NCBI GenBank assembly: GCA_900768795.1
Contig: CAAGEH010000020.1
Location: 1 to 64,000 of the forward strand
DNA from: an uncultured Collinsella sp.
GTDB taxonomy: Bacteria > Actinomycetota > Coriobacteriia > Coriobacteriales > Coriobacteriaceae
Direction of reading: 5' to 3'
DNA: 64,000 bases
A model generated the notes under the pieces. The model was not told the DNA's origin and made no database searches. It was given only the letters and a program-made list of their open reading frames with translations. Position numbers and translations under genes: made by a program. Every line of letters starts with the position of its first letter. The first letter of the stretch is position 1. This document shows positions 45,488 to 54,876 of the stretch, one piece after another.

Positions 45488-45625
45488 TACGCGGCAGAAC
45501 TGCGGATATGCCATCGGAGTGGTGCTGCGGATGCATCGCTTTGGCCATCGCGCGGACGGGTAAAACCATAGCCGTGGCGGTGTTACACTACACAACTGAC
45601 CTTTATTTTTGCGACCGGAGGACGT

Positions 45626-46534
45626 ATGGACCTGCCAATTAGCCTCAAAGATATCGAATCCGCCGAAGCCCTGCTCGCCGCCGGCGAGCTCGAACAGGCG
45701 GCGACCTCGCTCGAGCAGATGCGCGACGACGTGGAGCTTTATATCGATTCCGAGTGCGAGACCAAAAAAGACGTGCAGTACTTCTCGTTTGAGAACACGT
45801 TCGAGCTGCTCGCGTATCGCCGCATCGAAAACGACCCGCGCAAGCTCATCCAGGTCGGCGCTCCGTTTGACCGCATGTACGCCGACCTCGCGTTTGTCTA
45901 CATCCAAAAGCGCGATTACGAACGCGCTCGCGACCTCCTTATGCAGGCCGTGCGCTGGAACCCCATGAACTGCCGGTACCGTTTGGATCTGGCGGAGCTC
46001 TTCCGCGCTCTGGGCGACAAGCAGGAGTGGGCGGCGCTCTCGAACTCCGTTGTCGAGCGCGCGAGCGATGCAAAGTCCACGGCGCGCGCCTATACCAATC
46101 TCGGGCTCTTCTTCCTCGAGGACGATTCGCTCAACGCGGAGGCGGCGAGCGCCTGCGCACGTCTTGCCGCGGGATTCGATGCGAGCGACGAACGCGTGAG
46201 CCGTCTATTCGAGCGCTTGGCGACCGAACATCCCGAGGTCGATGATGAGAGCGACGACCACGTGATGGGCGCCCTTTCGCTCGAGGGCATTCGCACCGCG
46301 CCTTCTCCGGATATCGCCGTCTGTCTGGTCATGTGCGCAACCGATGCCGCAAAAGCCGGCGACACCACATCGGCGACGAACCTGACGCTCCGTGCGCGCG
46401 ACCTGTTCGGTGAGGCCGCCGTCGAGGCGCTGACCAAGCTGATCCGCGAGAACGATGCCGATACCGCAGCCGTAGGCGCTGCAAATGGCACTGCGGGTGA
46501 ACCTTCGGACGGTGATGACGATGCCGCGCGATAA
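45626..46534 (+). CDS. TPR-like repeat protein of unknown role
   Basis: The 302-residue protein has helical repeats of tetratricopeptide style: YADLAFVYIQKRDYERARDL (about residues 86-105) and ARAYTNLGLFFLEDDSLNAE. It has no signal peptide or membrane helix and is acidic, so it is likely a cytoplasmic scaffold. Its C-terminal 20 residues are Ala/Asp-rich. GGAGG precedes the ATG. The smpB start lies within its end, so it may be translated with smpB; a role in translation quality control is only a guess. Confidence 0.75.
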   Translation: MDLPISLKDIESAEALLAAGELEQAATSLEQMRDDVELYIDSECETKKDVQYFSFENTFELLAYRRIENDPRKLIQVGAPFDRMYADLAFVYIQKRDYERARDLLMQAVRWNPMNCRYRLDLAELFRALGDKQEWAALSNSVVERASDAKSTARAYTNLGLFFLEDDSLNAEAASACARLAAGFDASDERVSRLFERLATEHPEVDDESDDHVMGALSLEGIRTAPSPDIAVCLVMCATDAAKAGDTTSATNLTLRARDLFGEAAVEALTKLIRENDADTAAVGAANGTAGEPSDGDDDAAR

Positions 46535-46991
46535 AGCGTACAAGCTCATCTCGAAGAACCGTTCGGCGCATCATGAGTACTTCATCGACGAGACGTTCGA
46601 ATGCGGCGTGGAGCTTGCCGGCTCCGAAGTAAAAAGCATCCGCGAGCGCGCGTGCCAGATCACCGATACCTTTGCGCTCATCCGCGGGGGAGAGTGCTGG
46701 CTCGTCGGTTTGCATATCCATCCGTATTCCAACGGAGGCGTATGGAACCGCGATCCCGATCGGCGCAAAAAGCTGCTGCTCCATCGCAAGGAAATCGATT
46801 ATCTCGATGGAAAGCTCCGCAGCCGCGGCTATGCGCTCGTGCCGCTCGAGCTCTACTTCAACGACCATGGGCGCGTCAAGCTCAAGCTCGGATTGGGTCG
46901 CGGCAAAAAACTCTACGACAAACGCGAGGACATGGCCAAGCGCGATATGCAACGCGAGATCGACCGCGCGCTCAAGGAGCGCAACCGCTAG
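46515..46991 (+). CDS. smpB: SsrA-binding protein SmpB
   Basis: SmpB carries tmRNA to stalled ribosomes and mimics the missing codon-anticodon part. The protein (about 158 residues) has the OB-fold segments NRSAHHEYFIDETFECGVEL and RACQITDTFALIRGGECWL, and the basic C-terminal KRDMQREIDRALKERNR tail that reads the empty mRNA channel. The start is either the ATG at 46515 or 46521, both inside the end of the TPR gene. I saw no tmRNA gene next to it. Confidence 0.94.
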   Translation: MTMPRDKAYKLISKNRSAHHEYFIDETFECGVELAGSEVKSIRERACQITDTFALIRGGECWLVGLHIHPYSNGGVWNRDPDRRKKLLLHRKEIDYLDGKLRSRGYALVPLELYFNDHGRVKLKLGLGRGKKLYDKREDMAKRDMQREIDRALKERNR

Positions 46992-47298
46992 CGCGGGGAG
47001 GCCCTCGCGGCGGTCGCATGTAGGCTCCGCGATGACGTCCGCGTCGCAATCGACTGCGCTGTCGTTCGCCGTGCGGCGGTCGCATGTCTGCCGTGTATTG
47101 TTGACCCGGGGTCGCACCGATGCGTATGCGCATACGGCTCCGGGCTTTTACGTGCGCGTTTGGCTCATTCGTAGCGGGTTCGTTTCGCGTTTGTTTCGAA
47201 ACATTGCCGAAACAATCAGTACGCGCACGCGCCGTATCATTCCCTCAATGCCGGTTTTCTGCCGGCTTGGCGAACCTGTACCAATGAGGGAGGAAACG
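46992..47298 (+). promoter_or_regulatory. smpB-gltB gap with a nested palindrome
   Basis: This 307-base gap holds no gene. GTTTCGAAAC (47193-47202) is a perfect palindrome and lies inside a larger inverted repeat, TTGTTTCG (47191-47198) with CGAAACAA (47208-47215). It sits about 85 bases before the gltB ATG, a likely position for a nitrogen-linked operator. GAGGGAGG at 47286-47293 is the gltB ribosome site. The promoter itself I cannot place. Confidence 0.5.
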
Positions 47299-50200
47299 AT
47301 GCAGGCAAACGATACGCCCGCACAGGGCCTCTACCGTCCCGAATTCGAGCACGATGCATGCGGCATCGGCGCACTCGCAAACATCAACGGCGAGCGCCAC
47401 CATCAGATTTTGGATGATGCGCTTTCGATTCTCGTCAACCTCGAGCACCGTGGCGGCACGGGCCTCGAGAAGAACACCGGCGACGGCGCCGGAATCCTGT
47501 TCCAGGTACCGCACCACTTCTTCCGCAAGGAAGCCCAGAAGTGCGGTCAGATTCTTCCTCAGGAAGGCGACTACGGCGTTGCCATGCTCTTCTTCCCGCA
47601 GGATGATCAGGGCGTCTCCGATGCCCGTCGCATCTTCGAGGAGGGCTGCGCCGAGGCAGGCGTGCCCCTGCTGTTCTGGCGCGAGGTGCCGGTCGATCCC
47701 CATGATCTGGGAACCACGGCGCGCGCCTGCATGCCGACGATTCTCCAGGCGTTTCTCGGACGCCCCGATGACACGCCCGCGGGCGATGCATTCGAGCGCC
47801 GTCTGTACGTGTGCCGCCGCACCATCGAGAAGAAGGCGGATGCAGAGTACGCGCTCAAGGGCAAGATCTTCTATATCTGCTCGATGAGCTCGCGTACCAT
47901 CGTTTACAAGGGCATGCTCGTCGCCACGCAGATGCGTCGCTTCTTCACCGACCTCAACGATGCCGCCGTCAAAACCGCCGTGGCGCTGGTGCACTCGCGC
48001 TACTCCACCAACACGACGCCGAGCTGGGAGCGCGCGCATCCCAACCGCTACATCATCCATAACGGCGAGATCAACACCTTAAAGGGTAATGTCAACTGGA
48101 TTCGCGCACGCGAGCCGAACCTGTACTCGCCGGTTCTTCAGCACGACCTTGAGCGGTTGATGCCGATCATCAACCGCGAGGGCTCCGATTCCGCGATTCT
48201 CGACAACGTGCTCGAGTTTCTCGTCATGAACGGCCGCCCGCTTTCGCGTGCCGTCTCGATGCTTATGCCCGAGCCATGGGACCACAACAAGAACCTGTCC
48301 GAGGCGCGCCGCGCGTACGATGCCTATCAATCCATGCTGATGGAGCCCTGGGACGGACCTGCCGCCATCGCCTTCACCGACGGTCACACCTTCGGTGCGG
48401 CGCTCGACCGCAACGGACTGCGTCCCGCTCGCTATTACGTGACGCGCGACGACCGTCTGCTGCTCTCTTCCGAGGTCGGCACCATCGATGTCGATCCGAC
48501 CAACGTGCTGACCGCCGGATGTCTGGGGCCGGGCGAGATGCTCGAGGTCGACCTGGACCATGGCCGCGTGATCTACAACGACGAGCTGCGCGCCCGCTAT
48601 GCCAAGGAAAAGCCGTATGCGGACTGGATTCGCGAGGAATCGCTTAAGGTCTCCGATCTCGATGCCGTCGCGTCCCATGACGCGGCAGAGGATGCCAACG
48701 TTCCCGAGACCGAGCGCATGGCGAAGCTCGGCTATCACTGGGACGATATCGATGAGATGCTGCGCCCGATGGCGACGCAGGGTAAGCCTCCTCTGGCCTC
48801 CATGGGTATCGACGCTCCACTTGCGTGCCTTTCCAAGAAGACGCGCTCGTTCTTCGACTACTTCTACCAGCTTTTCGCTCAGGTCACGAACCCGCCTATC
48901 GACGCCCTTCGCGAGCATATGGTTACTTCCACGGTGCTCTACCTGGGCAACCACGGCAATCTGCTCGAGGACTCTCGTACGGCCTGTCAGCTCGTGCGTC
49001 TCGAGCGCCCGCTGCTCGACGAGGACGAGTTCAATCGCATTCTGCATATCGACCGCACGGGCTTTAAGACCCGCCGTTTTCGTGCCGTGTACGTACGCGG
49101 AGCGGGCGAGGGGGCGCTTGAACAGGCGCTCGCCGCACTCGATGCGGATGTCGAGGCGGCCGTGCGCAGCGGTGTGAACATCATCGTCCTTTCCGACCGT
49201 GCCGGCTCCGATGAGGTGCCGATTCCGTCGCTGCTCGCCGTTTCGAGTGTGCACAACCATCTGATTCGCGCGGGCGTGCGCACCTTCGCCGACCTCGTGG
49301 TCGAGTGCGGCGACGCTATCAGTTCGCACGATTTTGCTGCGCTCGTGGGCTATTCCGCAAGCGGTATCTATCCGTATATGGCGCATGCGTGCCTCCGCGA
49401 TCTTGCGGAGCGCGGCGAGCTCGGCATCTCTGCCGAGGAGGGCATCGCCAACTACAACAAGGCTGCCACTGCTGGCATTGTCTCGATCATGTCCAAGATG
49501 GGCATCTCCACGGTCCAGAGCTACCATTCGGCGCAGATTTTCGAGGCAGTGGGCTTTGAGCAGCGATTTATCGACAAATACTTCACGGGCACGGTGAGCC
49601 GTATCGGCGGCATGGGGACGGCCGATGTCGAGCGCGAACAGAACGAGCGCTATGACGCCGCGCTCGCCCTGCGCCTGAGCCCCGCGCCCGATCAGCTGCC
49701 TTCGCTCGGCCTTACCAAGTGGCGCCCGCTCGGCGGCGAGGAGCACCTGATCGACCCCAAGACCGTCTATCTGCTGCAGACCGCGGTGCGCGAGGACAGC
49801 TACGAGACGTTCAAGGAATACAGCGCCCGTCTGCATCGCACGGGCCGCGCTATTCGCCTGCGCGACCTTATCGACTTCAATGCCGCTGGCCGTACGGCGG
49901 TGCCGCTTGACGAGGTCGAGAGCGCCGCGTCCATCGCCACGCGCTTCAACACCGGCGCCATGAGCTACGGTTCCATTTCGGAAGAGGCTCACAAGTGCAT
50001 GGCCATCGCCATGAACCGCCTGCACGGACGCTCAAACTCCGGCGAGGGCGGCGAGGATCCGCGCCGCGAGACGCCGCTGCCCAACGGCGACTCGGTCAAC
50101 TCCGCCATCAAACAGATCGCATCGGGACGTTTCGGCGTGACGAGCCGTTACCTTTCGAGCGCTATTGAGATCCAGATCAAGATGGCGCAGGGCGCAAAGC

Positions 50201-51933
50201 CCGGCGAGGGCGGTCATTTGCCCGGTAAGAAGGTCTATCCCTGGATCGCCGAGGTTCGTCAGTCCACGCCCGGAATCGGCCTTATCTCGCCTCCGCCTCA
50301 CCACGACATCTACTCCATCGAGGATCTGGCTGAGCTGATCTTCGACCTCAAGAACGCCAATCCCGGCGCACGCGTTTCGGTCAAGCTCGTCTCCGAGGCG
50401 GGCGTCGGAACCATCGCCACCGGTGTTGCCAAGGGTGCTGCCAACAAGATCTTGATTTCGGGTCATAACGGCGGCTCCGGCGCCGCCGCACGTGACTCCA
50501 TCTGGCATGCGGGGCTGCCGCTCGAGCTCGGACTCGCCGAGGCACAGCAGACGCTGCTCCAAAACGGCCTGCGCTCGCGTGTGGTCCTCGAGGCCGACGG
50601 TAAGCTCATGGACGGCACCGACGTTGCCGTTGCATGCCTTTTGGGCGCCGAGGAATTCGGCTTCGCCACCATGCCGCTTATCGCCATGGGCTGCCTCATG
50701 CAGCGCGATTGCCAGCAGGATACGTGCCCGGCGGGCATCGCCACGCAGAACTGCCGTCTCCGCAAGGGGTTCCGCGGCAAGCCCGAGCACGTCGAGCGCT
50801 TCATGCTCTACGTTGCCGAGCAGATGCGCGAGGTCATGGCAAAGCTCGGCTTCCGCACCGTCGACGAGATGGTGGGCCAACCCGAATGCCTCAAGCAGGT
50901 GGATGTCCCCGGCAACTGGAAGGCCAACCTGCTCGATATGTCACCCGTGATCGCGAGCGGAACATGCCAGTTCGGTGCCCATATCCCGGGTGCCGACGGC
51001 CGCCATTTCCTGCCCGAGATGGCTGCGGACTCCGAGCTCGAGAAGACGCTCGATTCCACGTTGTTCGTGCCGCTCACCGCTGAGGCGCGCGAGCACCTGC
51101 GCCCGATCCGTTTCCGCGCCGACATCGCCAACGTCAACCGCTGCGTCGGTACCATCCTTGGCTCCACGGTGACCAAGGCGCATCCCGAGGGCCTGCCCGA
51201 CGGCTCCATCACAATCGATTGCGATGGCTCTGCCGGTCAGAGTTTCGGCGCCTTCCTGCCGCGCGGCATCACGCTCAACGTCGTGGGTGACGGCAACGAC
51301 TACTTCGGCAAGGGTCTTTCGGGCGGTATCGTCTCGGTTCGCCCCAAGCCTGCCGCAACATACAAGTTCGATGAGAACATCATCGTCGGCAATGTCGCGT
51401 TCTTCGGTGCCACGAGCGGACGCGGCTTCATCAACGGTCTTGCCGGCCAGCGTTTTGCCGTGCGCAACTCCGGTGCCACGGTCGTCGTCGAAGGCTGCGG
51501 CAATCACGGCTGCGAGTATATGACGGGCGGCCTTGCGCTCATCTTGGGCGAGGTCGGTCAGAACTTCGCGGCCGGCATGACGGGTGGTATCGCCTACGTT
51601 TTCGACCAGTACGGCACGCTGCCCGAGCGCTGCAACATGGAGTCCGTCGAGCTCAAGGAACCCACCGACGCCGAGCTCGAGCAGATTCACGACCTTATCG
51701 AGGAGCACGTCAACTACACGCAGAGCCCGCGCGGCATCAAGATGCTCTACAGCTTCGAGAGCCTCAAGCGCCACTTCGTCAAGGTCATCCCGACCGAGTA
51801 CGAGCTCGTTCTGAAGATCGTCGCCGAGGCGGAGGCCAAGGGCAAATCGCATGCCGAGGCCGAGGAAATCGCGTTCGAGGCCGTGACCGGAAGCACTGCC
51901 GCCAAACAGACCCCAAACGTTAAGGAGGCCTAA
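47299..51933 (+). CDS. gltB: Glutamate synthase large subunit
   Basis: With GltD this enzyme makes two glutamates from glutamine and 2-oxoglutarate. The 1544-residue protein has an N-terminal glutamine amidotransferase domain whose catalytic cysteine is Cys21 (HDACGIG), exposed after removal of a 20-residue propeptide. It is followed by the central and FMN-binding synthase domains (SYGSISEEAHKCMAIAMNRL, KPGEGGHLPGKKV), the 3Fe-4S site with CQQDTCPAGIATQNC, and the C-terminal beta-helix (GGNHGCEYMTGG-like). The ATG at 47299 follows GAGGGAGG; the frame upstream is not coding. Confidence 0.96.
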   Translation: MQANDTPAQGLYRPEFEHDACGIGALANINGERHHQILDDALSILVNLEHRGGTGLEKNTGDGAGILFQVPHHFFRKEAQKCGQILPQEGDYGVAMLFFPQDDQGVSDARRIFEEGCAEAGVPLLFWREVPVDPHDLGTTARACMPTILQAFLGRPDDTPAGDAFERRLYVCRRTIEKKADAEYALKGKIFYICSMSSRTIVYKGMLVATQMRRFFTDLNDAAVKTAVALVHSRYSTNTTPSWERAHPNRYIIHNGEINTLKGNVNWIRAREPNLYSPVLQHDLERLMPIINREGSDSAILDNVLEFLVMNGRPLSRAVSMLMPEPWDHNKNLSEARRAYDAYQSMLMEPWDGPAAIAFTDGHTFGAALDRNGLRPARYYVTRDDRLLLSSEVGTIDVDPTNVLTAGCLGPGEMLEVDLDHGRVIYNDELRARYAKEKPYADWIREESLKVSDLDAVASHDAAEDANVPETERMAKLGYHWDDIDEMLRPMATQGKPPLASMGIDAPLACLSKKTRSFFDYFYQLFAQVTNPPIDALREHMVTSTVLYLGNHGNLLEDSRTACQLVRLERPLLDEDEFNRILHIDRTGFKTRRFRAVYVRGAGEGALEQALAALDADVEAAVRSGVNIIVLSDRAGSDEVPIPSLLAVSSVHNHLIRAGVRTFADLVVECGDAISSHDFAALVGYSASGIYPYMAHACLRDLAERGELGISAEEGIANYNKAATAGIVSIMSKMGISTVQSYHSAQIFEAVGFEQRFIDKYFTGTVSRIGGMGTADVEREQNERYDAALALRLSPAPDQLPSLGLTKWRPLGGEEHLIDPKTVYLLQTAVREDSYETFKEYSARLHRTGRAIRLRDLIDFNAAGRTAVPLDEVESAASIATRFNTGAMSYGSISEEAHKCMAIAMNRLHGRSNSGEGGEDPRRETPLPNGDSVNSAIKQIASGRFGVTSRYLSSAIEIQIKMAQGAKPGEGGHLPGKKVYPWIAEVRQSTPGIGLISPPPHHDIYSIEDLAELIFDLKNANPGARVSVKLVSEAGVGTIATGVAKGAANKILISGHNGGSGAAARDSIWHAGLPLELGLAEAQQTLLQNGLRSRVVLEADGKLMDGTDVAVACLLGAEEFGFATMPLIAMGCLMQRDCQQDTCPAGIATQNCRLRKGFRGKPEHVERFMLYVAEQMREVMAKLGFRTVDEMVGQPECLKQVDVPGNWKANLLDMSPVIASGTCQFGAHIPGADGRHFLPEMAADSELEKTLDSTLFVPLTAEAREHLRPIRFRADIANVNRCVGTILGSTVTKAHPEGLPDGSITIDCDGSAGQSFGAFLPRGITLNVVGDGNDYFGKGLSGGIVSVRPKPAATYKFDENIIVGNVAFFGATSGRGFINGLAGQRFAVRNSGATVVVEGCGNHGCEYMTGGLALILGEVGQNFAAGMTGGIAYVFDQYGTLPERCNMESVELKEPTDAELEQIHDLIEEHVNYTQSPRGIKMLYSFESLKRHFVKVIPTEYELVLKIVAEAEAKGKSHAEAEEIAFEAVTGSTAAKQTPNVKEA

Positions 51934-51938
51934 GAGCC

Positions 51939-53423
<1,485 letters not shown>

Positions 53424-53480
53424 GGCAGACGTTGAGACGGCGTGAACGCGTCGGCAACGTGCTTTACCTGTAACGCTAAC

Positions 53481-53510
53481 AAGCCCGTCACCTATTGGGG
53501 TGGCGGGCTT
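53481..53510. terminator. Hairpin between converging gltD and minus-strand genes
   Basis: AAGCCCGTCACC (53481-53492) pairs with GGTGGCGGGCTT (53499-53510), 12 pairs with one wobble. No T-run follows on plus, and on minus TTGTTAG follows; it may stop both converging transcripts inefficiently. Confidence 0.5.
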
Positions 53511-53547
53511 GCGGCATGTAGACAACTAAGTTACGCCGGCTGCAGCG

Positions 53548-54033
53548 TTATGATTTTGTGTCGATTTTCGTGTGGCACTTGGGGCAGGTCACGCGAATGT
53601 GCCCCTTGCCCTTGGGGACCGAGAGTATCTGTCCGCAATTGGGACATTTGAGGAACGCCGTGGTCTTCCGCTCTTTCCACATGCGCTTTGCCGTGCGTTT
53701 GGCGCGCTCGTACTCCTCTTTGTTGGCTTGGGCGGCAGCTTGGTTCACGCGCGGCGCGGCATTGGGGTCCATTGCGGTAACGATTTGGTCGAGCCACGAT
53801 ACACGTGCCGTCCACGAGCGAAATGTTTTGTTTTCTCTCGTGCGGAGCGGGATATTCTTCGAGAGCGCGCGCCAAATCGCGAGAACGATCACGATGATGG
53901 CAAGCCATGAAAGCCATTGCAGATGGGTAAACCCGCCGATTAAGGCTATGATCATGCCGATGATGCCCATACATGTCGTCAGGGCGTCGGCGCCGTAGCG
54001 CCCCTCCATAAACTCTTGCAGAAAACTTTTCAT
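53548..54033 (-). CDS. Membrane protein with C-terminal zinc ribbon
   Basis: The 161-residue protein is not assigned to a named family. It has two closely spaced hydrophobic segments (IIGMIIALIGGF and LSWLAIIVIVLAIW, about residues 22-58), a basic middle and a C-terminal CPNCGQ...CPKC zinc ribbon (about residues 130-155) resembling rubredoxin-like or FmdB-type ribbons. The ribbon should face the cytoplasm. GAGG lies eight bases upstream of the ATG at 54033. It sits just downstream of csoR on the same strand, 87 bases away, so it might be part of that transcript. Confidence 0.7.
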   Translation of the reverse strand: MKSFLQEFMEGRYGADALTTCMGIIGMIIALIGGFTHLQWLSWLAIIVIVLAIWRALSKNIPLRTRENKTFRSWTARVSWLDQIVTAMDPNAAPRVNQAAAQANKEEYERAKRTAKRMWKERKTTAFLKCPNCGQILSVPKGKGHIRVTCPKCHTKIDTKS

Positions 54034-54120
54034 GTGAATCCTCAAAAGGCCGATGTGCTATTTGACCTTCTTGTTGTACCCGCAAACGAAACGTCGTTGC
54101 ATGCCGGATATTCCGGACGC

Positions 54121-54393
54121 CTATTTTGCGAGCTTTTCGATAACGCGAGAGATCTCGTCGATTTTTTGGGTCTTGAGCTCCTCGTCCGAAGAATCTGCGG
54201 CGCAGCGGACGCATCCTTCCACGTGTGCTTTGAGCACATCGGCGTTGATGCGTGCGATAAGCGCTTGCGTCGCCATGAGCTGCGTGGAGATGTCGATGCA
54301 GTAACGGTCGTCGTCGACCATTCGGAGGATACCGTCGATTTGCCCGCGCGCGGTTTTGAGCATGCGGGAGACTTTGTCGTGGTCTGCCATCAT
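54121..54393 (-). CDS. csoR: Copper-sensing repressor CsoR
   Basis: CsoR is a four-helix repressor that leaves DNA on binding Cu(I). The 90-residue protein has the ligand set Cys32, His57 and Cys61, with the 25- and 4-residue spacing of known CsoR proteins, and KTARGQIDGILRMVDDDRYC typical of the DUF156 family. A further Cys64 lies close by. It is the third gene of a copA-copZ-csoR run and a matching operator lies upstream of copA. Confidence 0.9.
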   Translation of the reverse strand: MMADHDKVSRMLKTARGQIDGILRMVDDDRYCIDISTQLMATQALIARINADVLKAHVEGCVRCAADSSDEELKTQKIDEISRVIEKLAK

Positions 54394-54466
54394 GGGACAG
54401 CAACTCCTCTGTTGATGAGGGCGCGTCCGGCATCGTGCCGAGCGCGCCCGTGTAAATCTAATGGGT

Positions 54467-54682
54467 CTAGGCGATTGAAAGCGCGTGGAAGTTCTCGCCT
54501 GCGTTTTCGACTGCCTCCATGAGCTCGTCTTTGGATACGCTGTCCGCGCATTCGACCTGCACGGTTTGGGTCTCGTGGTCGGAATCAGCCTCGGTTACGC
54601 CCGCGACGTCGAGCAGTGCCGTCTCGACGGTTGCATCGCAATGCCCGCACATAAGGCCGGAGGTTTTAATGGTGTAATGCAT
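54467..54682 (-). CDS. copZ: Copper chaperone (CopZ-like)
   Basis: A 71-residue HMA-domain chaperone that passes Cu(I) to the copper ATPase. The metal loop is GLMCGHCDATV, with Cys12 and Cys15. The rest has the ferredoxin-like fold pattern, ending in ELMEAVENAGENF. AGGAGACACATC lies before the ATG. It is 194 bases downstream of copA and 73 upstream of csoR. Confidence 0.9.
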   Translation of the reverse strand: MHYTIKTSGLMCGHCDATVETALLDVAGVTEADSDHETQTVQVECADSVSKDELMEAVENAGENFHALSIA

Positions 54683-54707
54683 GATGTGTCTCCTTTGAAT
54701 CGGGATT

Positions 54708-54748
54708 GTAGAAACCTATTTTGGGGTTGCAGAAACCTATTTTGCCAC
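54708..54748. repeat. Two 21-base tandem repeats between copA and copZ
   Basis: GAAACCTATTTTG occurs at 54711-54723 and again at 54732-54744, within a unit TTG(T/C)AGAAACCTATTTTG repeated at 21-base spacing. AGAAACCT also begins the PGFCI-coding end of the broken gene at 57722. Function unknown. Confidence 0.5.
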
Positions 54749-54876
54749 GGTTTACCGAGACATGCCGCGGTGTCCGGAACCGACCTGAAAGAGGGCGGGT
54801 GCGCACTTTTGGTACGCAGGTGACAGCCTGCGTGTCGAGGCCAGGTGCCTCAGGCGGGCACCTTGGGCAGGACGGT

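Noticed and set aside
46992..47298. Search for tmRNA next to smpB
   Set aside because: No tag-peptide frame, no tRNA-like ends and no CCA were found in this gap.
48079..50025. 648-codon minus-strand frame within gltB
   Set aside because: Antisense to a clear glutamate synthase domain region, with Arg/His/Ala-rich composition typical of shadow frames.
53531..54433. 300-codon minus-strand frame spanning csoR and the zinc-ribbon protein
   Set aside because: It overlaps two good genes in another frame and its product is Arg/His-rich without a domain.
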